From contig CALUVV010000002.1 of NCBI GenBank assembly GCA_944324305.1, positions 62,001 to 126,000 of the forward strand: DNA of 64,000 bases, read 5' to 3'. Shown here one piece after another: positions 7,628 through 16,936 of this stretch. Source of the DNA: Candidatus Gastranaerophilales bacterium. Its GTDB lineage: Bacteria > Cyanobacteriota > Vampirovibrionia > Gastranaerophilales > Gastranaerophilaceae. The stretch's first letter is position 1, and every line of letters starts with the position of its first letter. Both the position numbers and the translations under genes were made by a program. The notes under the pieces were generated by a model. It saw only the letters and a program-made list of their open reading frames with translations, searched no databases and was not told the origin of the DNA.

Positions 7628-8497
7628 TTATATTTCCTTTCTAAGTTTTTTTATCACGTTTTCAATAATATTCTGCGGAGTTGAAGCTCCCGCAGTGACA
7701 GAAATACAATCGGCTTTTTCGATTAAATCACTGTAATTATCAAGTTCTTCATCTTTTTCAATATGAATTGTCGTTGTTATATCTTTTAAAATTTCAGCCA
7801 GGTGTGTAGTATTAGCACTTTTTTTAGAACCGGCTACTATCACCAAATCGCTTTCTCCTGCGAGTTCTCTTGCTTCTTTCTGTCTCATGGATGTACTCTG
7901 GCAAATTGTGTTGGCAATATGAATTTCTTTAGCAATTGAGGTTAAATATTCAACAATAGAATTTAAAGTAGTAAGTCTTTGAGTAGTTTGAACTACCACA
8001 CCTACCCGTTTATGGCTTTTAATTTGTACCTCGAAATCTTTCAATTGTTCAACGGAAGCGGCAACTACAACATTATCGCTCCATAATTCCGCATTGGCTC
8101 TTATCGCAATGACTTCGGGATGTTCTGATTTTCCGACAATTACGACAAAATAATTATCTTTTGCCAGTTCGATTGCCTTTTGCTGAACTTTTTTAACATC
8201 GGGGCAGGTTAAGTCAACAGGTTCGAACCCTGCTTTTTTAATTTTTTCAATAACCTGAGGACTTTCTCCATGACTTCTGATTACACAAATCCCTTCGCCA
8301 CGTTCGGGAATTTCGGTCAAAGTCTTAATCCCTAAGTTCTCAAGTTCATTGATTACCTGAGTATTATGAATAAGTTCTCCCAACACAAATACATTTTTGT
8401 CGGGGTTTTCGGCTTTTAATTTTTTAACGGTTTCAACGGCTCTTTTTACACCGTAGCAGAAACCTGCATATTTAGCTAGTTTAATTTCTTTCGGCAA
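7628..8497 (-). CDS. ispH: 4-hydroxy-3-methylbut-2-enyl diphosphate reductase IspH
   Basis: Final enzyme of the MEP isoprenoid pathway, making IPP and DMAPP from HMBPP with a 4Fe-4S cluster. The three cluster cysteines are C14 (GFCYGV), C98 (LTCPDVKK) and C199 (NTICQST). The substrate-binding histidines sit in IHNTQ, RSHGES and EHPE, and the SxN-type SANTTHL segment and GASTP near the C-terminus are present. The 289-residue length is standard. It is the first gene of an operon with rpsA. Confidence 0.95.
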   Translation of the reverse strand: MPKEIKLAKYAGFCYGVKRAVETVKKLKAENPDKNVFVLGELIHNTQVINELENLGIKTLTEIPERGEGICVIRSHGESPQVIEKIKKAGFEPVDLTCPDVKKVQQKAIELAKDNYFVVIVGKSEHPEVIAIRANAELWSDNVVVAASVEQLKDFEVQIKSHKRVGVVVQTTQRLTTLNSIVEYLTSIAKEIHIANTICQSTSMRQKEARELAGESDLVIVAGSKKSANTTHLAEILKDITTTIHIEKDEELDNYSDLIEKADCISVTAGASTPQNIIENVIKKLRKEI

Positions 8498-8586
8498 TTT
8501 AAAATTGTCTTCTTTCTATAAAACTCGCGATTATAAAACCGCTGTAAAAATATTAAAATATAAAAGCAGAAAAAAATCAAGAACAA

Positions 8587-8611
8587 AAAAGCCTCTTAAT
8601 AAAGAGACTTT
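8587..8611 (-). terminator. Rho-independent terminator of the 882-residue protein gene
   Basis: On the minus strand an AGTCTCTT / AAGAGGCT hairpin with an ATTA-type loop and one mismatch, followed by a six-T run, downstream of the stop codon at 8640. Confidence 0.75.
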
Positions 8612-8639
8612 CTGTTTTCACACCTGCAAATTTTTTACT

Positions 8640-11288
8640 TTATACCATTAAATTACCTTTTTTATCTTTAAGATAAATTTCTTTTGCATCAAACCCGTAA
8701 GGATTGGTAGTGTAAGAAGCATTATTTGCTTTTGTTTCATTCTCATATTCAATATCATGTTTTTTAGCTATATTTTGGTATCCTACATCGGAAACAGCTA
8801 AAAACTTAACGACATTAGTAATTTTATTGTTTACATCATTCGGCAGTCCCATTGAAAGAAGCATATCAGCTCTGTCTTTGTCTTTAACAATTGCATTAAA
8901 CAGATTAGCATCAGTTCTTGCAATCATTACGTAAATTGTTTTCTTTTGTGCACCGTTAGGAATTGAAGACAACAATTTTATTTTTTGTTCCAACGGAAGT
9001 TTTTTAAAGTAATTAGCAAAATATTCTCTTTTAACATCAGAAGGCAGTGCATTAAATTCACTTTGAGATAATTGAACACCGCTTGCAAGTCTTTCCTGTA
9101 AAGACAGGGTATCAGATGTTTGAGCAAATTCAATTAAATTATTTCTTGCAGCTGCTTCACCTGTAACTCTCGGAAGTTCTGTTTCCTGTAAACAAGCCGG
9201 AGAATTTTCAAGTTCTGTTACGGCTTTTTCAATTGCTTTCTGATTATTTGAAGCGTAAACAGCATCTAAAGCTTCCGACTGAACAGACATATCATAATCT
9301 TTAATATTACCTGCGGCATGTTCCTGAACTTCAGAATACTTAGACTGCATAATATCTTTATGCATAGCTAGTTGATTATCTTTATGACAATCCTTAATTT
9401 GGTCAGCTAAAACATTTAATTGCGAAATAGCTTCTTCTTTAGAAAAATCATTTTGTTCAAAACGATTTTTAAGTAACTTAAAACCTTCAGTTTGATTATC
9501 TTTATGAAAACGTGTTAATGTCTCATTCTCATTCATCGCTTTCGCAACTTCTTTATCCTGACTAAATTTTTCGGTCAACGGAAGCTGGTTATCCTTATGA
9601 GCTTCATCTAATCTGGAGCCGGCATCCTTACGAACTTCAAGGTTAGAATTATTATTAACATTTTCTAAAATAACTTTTTGAGCTTCAATATCCTGTTCAT
9701 TTTCAATCTCTGACAATGCATTATCGACGAGTTTACGTTGAATATTTTCAGATTTGGAAGACGAATATATATCTGATACTATTGCAAGTTTAGACATACT
9801 TAAGTTATCCATTGTATCAGATGCTAACATTTCTGCACGTTCAGGCTCGTCTGCAACCATATTTTCATGGGTAATTGCTAAAGTTTGAAGAGGTTTCTCT
9901 GATTTAATTTTATCAGCATTTATAACGTTTAATTCTGCAAGTCCGTCTTCTTTAGTTTGCATTAACTCGTTCACAGTCTCTTCATCGCTGTTTTCAACAA
10001 CATTTGAATGTACATCCGTAACAAGTTCTACGTTATCAGGGTTATACATTAACTCAAGAGTTAATTCGTTTATTAATTTAGCTTTTTCTTCCGGAGAAAG
10101 ATTTTCGCCAACTTTCTTTATATAGGCTCCGATTACAAAGTTTTTATCTTCGTCATTAACAGCAGCTTCAAAATCTTTTCCGAATTCAGATTTCTTCAAA
10201 GCATCTAAACGCCCGTAATTGACCTGTTTATCAGGATTTGCTGCTTTATATTTTGCTGCATGCACAAGTGCTAGCCCGCTTTGACTTTTAACTAACTTTC
10301 CTAAACGCTCGTAAACAGCTTGTTCAGTTTCATCAAGCGCAATACCTTTACTTTTCTTATTTTCTAAATATGCCAATTGAACTTCAATTTTGGTAGATTT
10401 TGACAGAATACCACCTTTACTAAACTTTTCGGAAATCTCACTTTCTGGTAAGTTGTAGTCAACACCGTCAACATATGTATTATCGCCTTTGTCTTTACAA
10501 GCTTGTATAACGGCTTTTGATAAAACATATTGATTTTCTAAATAATTATTTTGTTGCTGAGACAAATTGTCACTGTTAACACCAAACAAATATTCATGAA
10601 CAGCGTCAGCAATCTGTTCTTTACCTTTTTTGTTAAAGGTAGAAATATTTTCTTCCAAAAGATTAGCAGCCTGTAATTTAGTCATTTTCAGTTCAAACAA
10701 ATTGCTAATGCTTTTTGCATCATAGCGCTGATTTGGATCTTCTTTTTGTAAGTTACCTAACTCTTTCTTTATAAGATTATTTTGTTCATCTTGAGACAGT
10801 GCATCCCAGTCTGCTAAAGTTTTTTTAGAGCCATCTTCGGCATATAAAAATTTATTTTTTGCCAATTCTTGAGCATAAACATTTACTTTTTCTTTAACAG
10901 ATAATTTAGAATATTCATTATGATTGAAACCTGCCTGTTCTTCTTTTTGATAAGCAGAGTTATCATTAGTATGATTATCAGTTTGGTTCTTAGAAACACC
11001 ATTATTATCATTTTCATTTATACTGACAGAAGTATCAATAACAGCACTTTTTGCAATCTCAGCTTGTTTAACAGGATCCATACTATAGAAGTCAGGATAT
11101 TTGGCAACCAATAAATCAAGCTGTTCTCTGCTTATTTGTAATTTGGCACATAACTTTTCAATAACATCATCGTTGACAGAAAATACGCTAACATTACTTG
11201 ATCCAGAAGTATTGAAATTAGAAGTATTAGTAACGCCGGAATTAGAAACACTATTTATCTTAGGATTATTATTTATTTTAAAAGCCAT
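8640..11288 (-). CDS. Large helical repeat protein of unknown function
   Basis: I do not recognise the family. The start MAFKINNN at 11288 is preferred over the ATG 33 nt upstream because a GAGAG sits about 8 nt before it; this gives 882 residues. There is no signal peptide or membrane segment. After a Ser/Asn-rich N-terminus come long helices. The centre (about 440-660) has a HEAT/ARM-like rhythm, with short helices around KLAIVSDIYSSS and ALSEIENEQDIEAQ. The motif HKDNQ recurs at about residues 563, 594 and 634. A 15-bp inverted repeat lies just upstream. It may form an operon with the 370-residue gene upstream. A lineage-specific cytoplasmic scaffold is one guess, with little support. Confidence 0.8.
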   Translation of the reverse strand: MAFKINNNPKINSVSNSGVTNTSNFNTSGSSNVSVFSVNDDVIEKLCAKLQISREQLDLLVAKYPDFYSMDPVKQAEIAKSAVIDTSVSINENDNNGVSKNQTDNHTNDNSAYQKEEQAGFNHNEYSKLSVKEKVNVYAQELAKNKFLYAEDGSKKTLADWDALSQDEQNNLIKKELGNLQKEDPNQRYDAKSISNLFELKMTKLQAANLLEENISTFNKKGKEQIADAVHEYLFGVNSDNLSQQQNNYLENQYVLSKAVIQACKDKGDNTYVDGVDYNLPESEISEKFSKGGILSKSTKIEVQLAYLENKKSKGIALDETEQAVYERLGKLVKSQSGLALVHAAKYKAANPDKQVNYGRLDALKKSEFGKDFEAAVNDEDKNFVIGAYIKKVGENLSPEEKAKLINELTLELMYNPDNVELVTDVHSNVVENSDEETVNELMQTKEDGLAELNVINADKIKSEKPLQTLAITHENMVADEPERAEMLASDTMDNLSMSKLAIVSDIYSSSKSENIQRKLVDNALSEIENEQDIEAQKVILENVNNNSNLEVRKDAGSRLDEAHKDNQLPLTEKFSQDKEVAKAMNENETLTRFHKDNQTEGFKLLKNRFEQNDFSKEEAISQLNVLADQIKDCHKDNQLAMHKDIMQSKYSEVQEHAAGNIKDYDMSVQSEALDAVYASNNQKAIEKAVTELENSPACLQETELPRVTGEAAARNNLIEFAQTSDTLSLQERLASGVQLSQSEFNALPSDVKREYFANYFKKLPLEQKIKLLSSIPNGAQKKTIYVMIARTDANLFNAIVKDKDRADMLLSMGLPNDVNNKITNVVKFLAVSDVGYQNIAKKHDIEYENETKANNASYTTNPYGFDAKEIYLKDKKGNLMV

Positions 11289-11327
11289 GGAAAACTCTCT
11301 GTTTTTAAGTACTATACACATGTAAAA

Positions 11328-11366
11328 ACATGTAAAAACATTAGATTTCAGAATGTTTTTACATGT
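11328..11366. repeat. 15-bp inverted repeat with flanking direct copy
   Basis: ACATGTAAAAACATT and its perfect complement are separated by 9 nt, with an extra partial ACATGTAAAAA copy just to the left. It lies 40 nt before the start of the 882-residue gene and has no T-run, so an operator or RNA hairpin is more likely than a terminator. Confidence 0.7.
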
Positions 11367-11387
11367 TTACAAATATTTACATACGAA

Positions 11388-12500
11388 TTATTTTTCTTCA
11401 TCATGTACCGGCGATATTACACCTATATTCGTTAATAAATAATTAACAGTATCACTTGATCCAAGAACAGCTTTTCCAAGAACATCAGGATTTTTTTTCA
11501 TTAAATCTGCTAATCCAAACACAATAGTAGGATCTTCCAAACAATAACGCTTATTATTACCATCAAACAATACTATAGTCCCGGTTTGAAAAGATGAAGG
11601 CTTATCCGAGTATGGATTAAAAACATGATTATTAGCATATAACCACTGAATTCCTAACTCAGGATACCCATTTTTTTGATAAGTAATAAGTTCAACATCT
11701 TTATCACTACCGTGTGTAGAATAATAACGTAATTTGCCCACCGGTACACCATCTATTTCCACATCTCCTGATTCTATTAATTTGCCTTGAGGCTTATAAG
11801 GGACAGCATTTTTCATAATATCTTCTTTCCCCGCAACATTTTGGAAAGTTCCGTCTGTACTCGGTCTTATTGTTCTATTATGAGTAACTTTTTTAATGGC
11901 ATTATTATTACGCGGGTCATCAATTAATTTTTCAATATAATTAACAATGTCATCCTGATTATAATCAGTCGGCAAAGATTTCATACCGGAATCAACATGT
12001 ACTTGTTTAAATCCGAAATTAGATCCTTTGCTTTGATCATCAGATATTACCTGATAATTATATTGTGCAAGCTCTAGAACATCATGTGAAAGTTCTTTCT
12101 CAACATATTCATTATATAAAAGTTGTACAACTTTCTCAAATGTGCTAGCATCACCGTCAGTACTAATAAGATTTATTTTATAAGGACCATAATTTTTTGA
12201 TACAAAATTTTTAGATTCAATTACTACGCCTTTTTCATCTGCAGCTTCATTTACTGAATTTACATCATCTACTAATTCTATTGTATTTTTATTTATACTG
12301 AAATCATCCGTGTGTGTACCTTTTGCATCCATAACATTTAAAGGAGCCATTGTTAAAGCAGCCGCTAAAGGTACTGCTAATCTGTTAGATACAGGATTAG
12401 ATGAATGTCCGCTATTTGAATGCTTTTTCTTTTTTCCCTCAAAATTTAACTGATTGTAAGTTTTTACCAATGATACTGATGATACAGGTCTGATTGTCAT
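11388..12500 (-). CDS. Uncharacterised protein with hydrophobic N-terminal segment
   Basis: 370 residues, family not recognised. The first 25 residues (ending QLNFEGKKKK) form a polar extension closing on an F-x-G motif. A hydrophobic segment follows at about 41-56 (RLAVPLAAALTMAPLNV) that could be a late signal or membrane anchor. The remainder is an alpha/beta domain, with aromatic-rich strands near VGKLRYYSTHGSDKDVEL and PELGIQWLYANNHVFNPYS. It stands upstream of the 882-residue gene on the same strand, about 100 bp apart with an inverted repeat between. Function unknown; a secreted or envelope protein is possible. Confidence 0.75.
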   Translation of the reverse strand: MTIRPVSSVSLVKTYNQLNFEGKKKKHSNSGHSSNPVSNRLAVPLAAALTMAPLNVMDAKGTHTDDFSINKNTIELVDDVNSVNEAADEKGVVIESKNFVSKNYGPYKINLISTDGDASTFEKVVQLLYNEYVEKELSHDVLELAQYNYQVISDDQSKGSNFGFKQVHVDSGMKSLPTDYNQDDIVNYIEKLIDDPRNNNAIKKVTHNRTIRPSTDGTFQNVAGKEDIMKNAVPYKPQGKLIESGDVEIDGVPVGKLRYYSTHGSDKDVELITYQKNGYPELGIQWLYANNHVFNPYSDKPSSFQTGTIVLFDGNNKRYCLEDPTIVFGLADLMKKNPDVLGKAVLGSSDTVNYLLTNIGVISPVHDEEK

Positions 12501-12687
12501 AGTCGTTTTTACCCCTATTTTTTATTTTTACTTAAATTTTTCTTCGCTAAATTAAGGCAAGTCAAAAAAATTTTTTGCCACCTTATTTATTCATTAATTC
12601 CCTTTAAACCGTATTATATCAACTCATACAGGGATTTGTAAAATAGTATATACGATATTAACATTTTGTTACACTTGCGCCGTTTTT

Positions 12688-12716
12688 TTGTTTGTTGTAC
12701 GGTACATGTGTATATT
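12688..12716 (+). promoter_or_regulatory. Sigma-70 promoter of fba
   Basis: TTGTTT at 12688-12693, a 17-bp spacer, TATATT at 12711-12716, about 54 nt before the aldolase ATG. The rest of the 12501-12769 gap is AT-rich with no other gene. A short palindromic TGTACGGTACA lies within the spacer. Confidence 0.55.
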
Positions 12717-12769
12717 AAATGAAGCTTTATAGCGATGATATATATATCAGTAAAAGAAGGAGAACTCAA

Positions 12770-13729
12770 ATGAGTGAAAGAAAATTAGTTGGAACAGGAG
12801 AAATGTTCAAAAAAGCATTAGCCGGCGGTTATGCTATCGGTGCTTACAACGTTAACAACATGGAAATTTTGCAGGGTATTGCTGAAGCTGCAGAAGAAAC
12901 TCAATCACCTATTATCTTACAGGTTTCTGCAGGTGCAAGAAAATACGCTAACCAAACTTACTTAATCAAATTGGTTGAAGCTGCTCTGGCTACAACTACA
13001 GTACCTATCGCTTTACACTTAGACCACGGTGCTGATTTTGAAATTTGTAAAGCTTGTATTGACGGCGGTTTCTCATCTGTTATGATTGACGGTTCAAGAT
13101 TCCCGTTAGAAGAAAACATCAAATTAACTAAACAGGTTGTTGATTACGCTCATCCGCGCGGAGTTTCAGTTGAAGCCGAACTCGGTAAACTTGCAGGTGT
13201 TGAAGATGATGTTAAAGTTCACGCTAAAGATTCAACTTACACAGATCCTCAAGAAGCTGCAAGATTTGTTAAAGAAACAGGCTGTGATTCATTAGCTGTT
13301 GCTATCGGAACTTCTCACGGTGCTTACAAATTCTCAGGCGAAGCTAAATTAGACTTTGAAAGACTTGCTGAAATTAAAAAAGCTGTTAACGAAGCTGTAG
13401 GATACGACTTCCCGCTGGTATTGCACGGTTCATCTTCAGTTCCTGCCGAATTCGTTGCTAAATGCAACCAGTACGGCGGTCAATTACCGAACGCTCAAGG
13501 TGTTCCTGAAGATATGTTAGCTTATGCTTCTAAACACGGTGTTGCTAAAATTAACATCGATACTGACTTAAGATTAGCTATGACTTCAACAATCAGAGAA
13601 TTCTTTGTTGAACATCCTGAAAAATTCGACCCGCGCGAATATATGGGACCCGGCAGAACTGCAGTTAAAGAAATGGTTATACATAAAATGCGCGACGTTC
13701 TTGGTACAGCAGGTCACGCTCAAGATTAA
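12770..13729 (+). CDS. fba: Class II fructose-1,6-bisphosphate aldolase
   Basis: Zinc-dependent aldolase that interconverts fructose-1,6-bisphosphate with DHAP and glyceraldehyde-3-phosphate. The start MSERKLVG at 12770 is chosen because GAAGGAGA lies 7 nt upstream; the frame extends 17 codons further without a ribosome site. Signatures: AYNVNNME near the N-terminus, the zinc motif HLDHG, SVEAELGKLAG, IGTSHGAYK, LHGSSSVP and the phosphate-binding NIDTDLR. The 319 residues fit the shorter Fba class. It is monocistronic with a strong terminator. Codon choice looks more biased than in neighbours, as expected for a highly expressed glycolytic gene. Confidence 0.95.
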   Translation: MSERKLVGTGEMFKKALAGGYAIGAYNVNNMEILQGIAEAAEETQSPIILQVSAGARKYANQTYLIKLVEAALATTTVPIALHLDHGADFEICKACIDGGFSSVMIDGSRFPLEENIKLTKQVVDYAHPRGVSVEAELGKLAGVEDDVKVHAKDSTYTDPQEAARFVKETGCDSLAVAIGTSHGAYKFSGEAKLDFERLAEIKKAVNEAVGYDFPLVLHGSSSVPAEFVAKCNQYGGQLPNAQGVPEDMLAYASKHGVAKINIDTDLRLAMTSTIREFFVEHPEKFDPREYMGPGRTAVKEMVIHKMRDVLGTAGHAQD

Positions 13730-13747
13730 TAACATAATACGAAATAA

Positions 13748-13777
13748 AAAAAGAACCGACCAAAATCGGTTCTTTTT
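13748..13777 (+). terminator. Rho-independent terminator of fba
   Basis: 12-bp inverted repeat with the core GAACCGA, a 6-nt loop, then a T-run. Confidence 0.88.
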
Positions 13778-13795
13778 TGTTGTTTATACATAAAA

Positions 13796-13827
13796 TAAAA
13801 AGAGAACTGAGTTATCAGTCCTCTTTC
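13796..13827 (-). terminator. Rho-independent terminator of ftsZ
   Basis: On the minus strand GAGGACTGA pairs with TCAGTTCTC (one G-T pair) around a short loop, followed by TTTTTAT, about 40 nt past the ftsZ stop. Confidence 0.75.
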
Positions 13828-13863
13828 ATCTTTTTCATCTTCCAACTTAGTTAGTGTGATTTA

Positions 13864-15051
13864 TTACTTTTTCAAAAAATCCGGAATTTCAATGTTAGTG
13901 AAGCTTGGAGAAACTTCAGGCATTGAACTTCTTCTTACTGTATGCTGAGGCTGAGATGTTAAGTTAGAGTTTGAATTAAAAGTTCCGGCAAAGAAATCAG
14001 AAGCACTTAATTGTTTAACCTCTGTTTTTTCTTCGGGTTTCTGGCTTTTCATTTCAAAACCTGTTGCAATAACAGTAATTTGGATTTCACCTTGAATATT
14101 TTCATTAACGGCAGTACCGATAATTACGGTAGCATCATCATTTACTGCATCGTGAATAATATTAGCGGCATCTGAAATTTCATGAAGTGTCATATCAGGA
14201 CCGCCTGTTATATTAACGATTACACCAGTTGCGCCGTTGATTGAAGATTCAAGAAGCTGAGAGTTAATAGCGATTTCAGCAGCTTTAACAGCTCTGCCTT
14301 CGCCCTGACCGCGTCCGATACCCATAAGAGCGGAGCCTGATGCCTGCATAACACATTTAACATCGGCAAAGTCAACGTTAATAAGGCCGGGAACGGTAAT
14401 AATATCAGAAATACCTTGAACACCTCTTAAAAGAACTTCATCAACAATGATGAACGATTCGGTAAGTGAAACCTGTCTGTCAACAACTTGCAGCAATTTA
14501 TCATTAGGAACTACGATAACCGCATCAACAGCTTCTCTGAGCTTTTCTAAGCCCTGATTAGCCTGATTTTGTCTTTTACGTCCTTCCCAGGTAAAAGGTT
14601 TAGTAACAACGGCAATTGTTAAAATACCTAATTCTTTAGCGATTTTAGCAACTACGGGAGCTGCGCCTGTACCTGTTCCGCCGCCCATACCGGCAGTGAT
14701 AAACACCATATCAGCACCGTCTAAAGCTTCTGTTATTTCTTGTTGTGCTTCTTCCGCAGCTTTTTCACCTACTGAAGGGTCGCCGCCTGCACCGAGACCG
14801 GCTGTAGATTTAGCACCCAATTGAATTCTGTTTTTAGTCTGGCCGTATTCCAAGACTTGTAAATCTGTATTCATTAACCAGAACTCTACTCCCGAAAGTC
14901 CTGCTTTAATCATTCGGTTAACAGCATTACCGCCGCCGCCGCCGACACCGATAACTTTGATGTTGGTAGGGTTAATTGGAGACCTTTGAGTTTGATCATT
15001 GCTTGTTGTTTCATCTTTTTTAGCAAAGATATCTGATACGAAATTTTCCAC
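13864..15051 (-). CDS. ftsZ: Cell division GTPase FtsZ
   Basis: Tubulin homologue that polymerises into the Z-ring. A 30-residue N-terminal spacer precedes [17 protein letters not shown]. The tubulin signature GGGTGTG is at 123-129, followed by [11 protein letters not shown] in the T7 region. A poorly conserved linker follows, and the conserved C-terminal peptide IEIPDFLKK closes the 395-residue protein. The start is GTG (15051) with AGAGG 8 nt upstream. It is alone, not in a dcw cluster, although sepF lies 2 kb away. The ~165-bp 5' region is AT-rich and probably holds its promoter; I see no single clear match. Confidence 0.96.
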   Translation of the reverse strand: MENFVSDIFAKKDETTSNDQTQRSPINPTNIKVIGVGGGGGNAVNRMIKAGLSGVEFWLMNTDLQVLEYGQTKNRIQLGAKSTAGLGAGGDPSVGEKAAEEAQQEITEALDGADMVFITAGMGGGTGTGAAPVVAKIAKELGILTIAVVTKPFTWEGRKRQNQANQGLEKLREAVDAVIVVPNDKLLQVVDRQVSLTESFIIVDEVLLRGVQGISDIITVPGLINVDFADVKCVMQASGSALMGIGRGQGEGRAVKAAEIAINSQLLESSINGATGVIVNITGGPDMTLHEISDAANIIHDAVNDDATVIIGTAVNENIQGEIQITVIATGFEMKSQKPEEKTEVKQLSASDFFAGTFNSNSNLTSQPQHTVRRSSMPEVSPSFTNIEIPDFLKK

Positions 15052-15188
15052 TTTTTTACCTCTTTTATGTAATTGTATAGTTGTCTATCTACAATAGTAT
15101 AATAACATACTATTTTAAATAGAAAAAAAGTACAATAATTTACCTGTAATTATGAACAAAATTTAATATAAATCGTCGTAACACAGAT

Positions 15189-15218
15189 ATATTAAGAAAA
15201 ACGGCATGCCCTTAATAT
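15189..15218. repeat. Inverted repeat enclosing a GGCATGCC palindrome
   Basis: ATATTAAG and CTTAATAT flank a 14-nt loop that contains GGCATGCC at 15203-15210. It begins at the nadK stop codon. There is no T-run, so terminator function is uncertain; the octamer recurs at 18.3 kb. Confidence 0.5.
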
Positions 15219-16018
15219 TATTTAACATAAGCCGGAGGCATAGCCCAGTGAAGTTTATTTCTTAAAATCGAATAAAACTCGGAATTTTCTAAGAGGGCAA
15301 GTTTTGCGGTATAATCTGATTTTACGATTTCAATTTCCGAGCTGAACTCGTAAAGTTCCTGACCGTCTGTGGAAAGAACGTATTTAGATTTATCATCCGT
15401 GCATACCGTAATTTTTTCGCAATCAGGGACTACAATCGGTCTTGCAGTAAGGGTATGCGGACATATAGGAACAATTACAAAGGCTTTTAAAGACGGATTT
15501 AATACAGGCCCGCCTGCTGAAAGTCCGTATGCTGTAGAGCCTGTAGGGGTGGCAACGATTATTCCGTCTGCCAGATAATCGCAAACGTATTTACCGTTTA
15601 TTTTTAATGAAAACCTTGAAGTTCTGCCAAGATCACGCCCTTTGATTACAAAATCGTTCAATGCCGTAAAATCAGAACTTTGCAGCATTATTCTGTCCTC
15701 AACAACAAACTTTCCGTCTAAAATTTCATCAACGGATTTTTCTATATCTTCTTTTGAAGATTGTGAAAGAAACCCCAATCGCCCGAGATTAATCCCGAAA
15801 ATCGGCGTCTTATATTTTGCATAAAATCTTGCGGTTTTTAAAATTGTTCCGTCGCCGCCGATTACAAAGACAAAATCAAAACCCTCTTTAAGCCCGTCAA
15901 TATTTAAAACTTCGGTATTTATACCTTTACTTGAAAGGATTTTGACCAGTTTATCTTTTACCTCAACCGAATGTGATATTTCCTGATTATAACAAACCGC
16001 AAAATTTTTCATTTTCAT
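15218..16018 (-). CDS. nadK: NAD kinase
   Basis: Phosphorylates NAD to NADP. Signatures: GGDGT at 54-58, FGINLGRLGFLSQ, the PTGSTAYGLSAGGPV loop, and the C-terminal PHTLTARPIV strand. The 266-residue length is normal. The ATG at 16018 lies only 9 nt past a TATATT -10 box (16033-16028) whose TTGCTT -35 box is 17 bp upstream. With no ribosome site visible, the transcript may be nearly leaderless; a second ATG follows at 16012. It stands alone between ftsZ and a prepilin gene, all on the minus strand. Confidence 0.93.
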   Translation of the reverse strand: MKMKNFAVCYNQEISHSVEVKDKLVKILSSKGINTEVLNIDGLKEGFDFVFVIGGDGTILKTARFYAKYKTPIFGINLGRLGFLSQSSKEDIEKSVDEILDGKFVVEDRIMLQSSDFTALNDFVIKGRDLGRTSRFSLKINGKYVCDYLADGIIVATPTGSTAYGLSAGGPVLNPSLKAFVIVPICPHTLTARPIVVPDCEKITVCTDDKSKYVLSTDGQELYEFSSEIEIVKSDYTAKLALLENSEFYSILRNKLHWAMPPAYVK

Positions 16019-16066
16019 AACGAAGAAAATATAGCATAATATCTGATTTTAAGCAAATTAAAAAAA

Positions 16067-16812
16067 TTAGTAATTCATCTCCCAATTATCATTAAGAATT
16101 TGTCCGAAAGGTTTCCAGTTAGCATCAGCTGCATTTCTTTCTTCTTTTGTCAGAGGCAATGAAACAGCATTGTAATTAAAAGTATCAATTGCCCCGCTGC
16201 TGTATACTGCCATATAAAAAGTATCTCTGCCAAGTATATTAGGACCTTTTTGCCCGTTAGTATCGACAAGAATATTCATAACTTTGCTTATTTTTCCGTC
16301 ATTCATATAAATAGGACGTACTGAGGCACCGTTTGCCAGAACAAAAGATGTATAGACGTGACCATCTAAAACATTTCCTTCATCTGTTGAATTTAAGTAT
16401 TTATATGAATCCGCAAAACAAGGAGTTAAAGAGTTTTCACAAGTTTGAACAATTTTGAAGTAATCAGTAATAAACTTTTGGGCTTCCGTATTTGAGTTAA
16501 TGCCTGCTTCGGCAAGATTTAGCGCATTTTTATCGGTCAAATACATCGTTACCGCCTGCTGAACCTCATTATAAACTTTATGTAATTGAGTTACATAAGT
16601 CTTTTTTTGATGATTTTGCATTAAAGAAGGCACTGTCATTGCGGAGACAACACCTATAATTCCAAGTGTTACTAACACTTCTGCCAATGTAAACGCGTGA
16701 GAAGAAGCTAAGAAACGCCCCCCCCCCGAACTGCTGCACAGGTAGATGCCTCAACACAAAAATTGTGAAACTTCTGATGTAATGGCATCTGTTTTGTTTC
16801 TTTCATTTTCAT
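16067..16812 (-). CDS. Phase-variable prepilin-like gene, frame currently broken at a poly-G tract
   Basis: The ATG at 16812 has AAAGGAGCAATT immediately upstream. It opens a leader containing KQMPL, KFHNFCVEASTCAAV and then R-G-G-G from a run of 10 G at 16727-16718. With 10 G the frame ends at TAG three codons later. With 11 or 8 G it continues through RFLASSHA into FTLAEVLVTLGIIGVVSAM and a ~207-residue prepilin body with ILGRD, NGQKGPN and the tail DNWEMNY. The total length is one base short of a multiple of three. The body shows no other disruption, so this looks like a switched-off intact gene rather than a decayed one. A miscounted tract is the main alternative. Confidence 0.8.
16718..16727 (-). 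repeat. Homopolymer tract of 10 G (coding strand)
   Basis: Ten consecutive C on the plus strand. On the coding strand it follows GCAGCAGTTC and precedes CGTTTCTTAG; one more G would restore the prepilin frame. Confidence 0.9.
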
Positions 16813-16832
16813 AATTGCTCCTTTCTTTATTT

Positions 16833-16861
16833 ATTATATCAAAAGTTCCTGACTATTTCAA
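16833..16861 (-). promoter_or_regulatory. Sigma-70 promoter of the prepilin gene at 16067-16812
   Basis: On the minus strand: TTGAAA at 16861-16856, a 17-bp spacer, TATAAT at 16838-16833, 20 nt before the ATG, with GGAG in between. A near-perfect promoter in front of a frame-off gene. Confidence 0.7.
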
Positions 16862-16872
16862 TAATATAATAT

Positions 16873-16898
16873 AAAAAAAAAGAGGCATTAAATGCCTC
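16873..16898 (-). terminator. Rho-independent terminator of yggS-sepF
   Basis: On the minus strand GAGGCAT pairs with ATGCCTC around a 3-nt loop, followed by nine T. Confidence 0.85.
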
Positions 16899-16936
16899 CT
16901 ATTCAACTATCTCTCTCTTTCTCATATTATTATTGA

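Noticed and set aside
8218-8232. GGTTCGAACC, like the T-arm of a tRNA
   Set aside because: It lies inside the conserved ispH coding sequence and no acceptor or anticodon stems can be formed around it.
14929-14946. CCG trinucleotide run as a possible unstable repeat
   Set aside because: It encodes the conserved glycine loop of FtsZ and slippage by three bases would not shift the frame.
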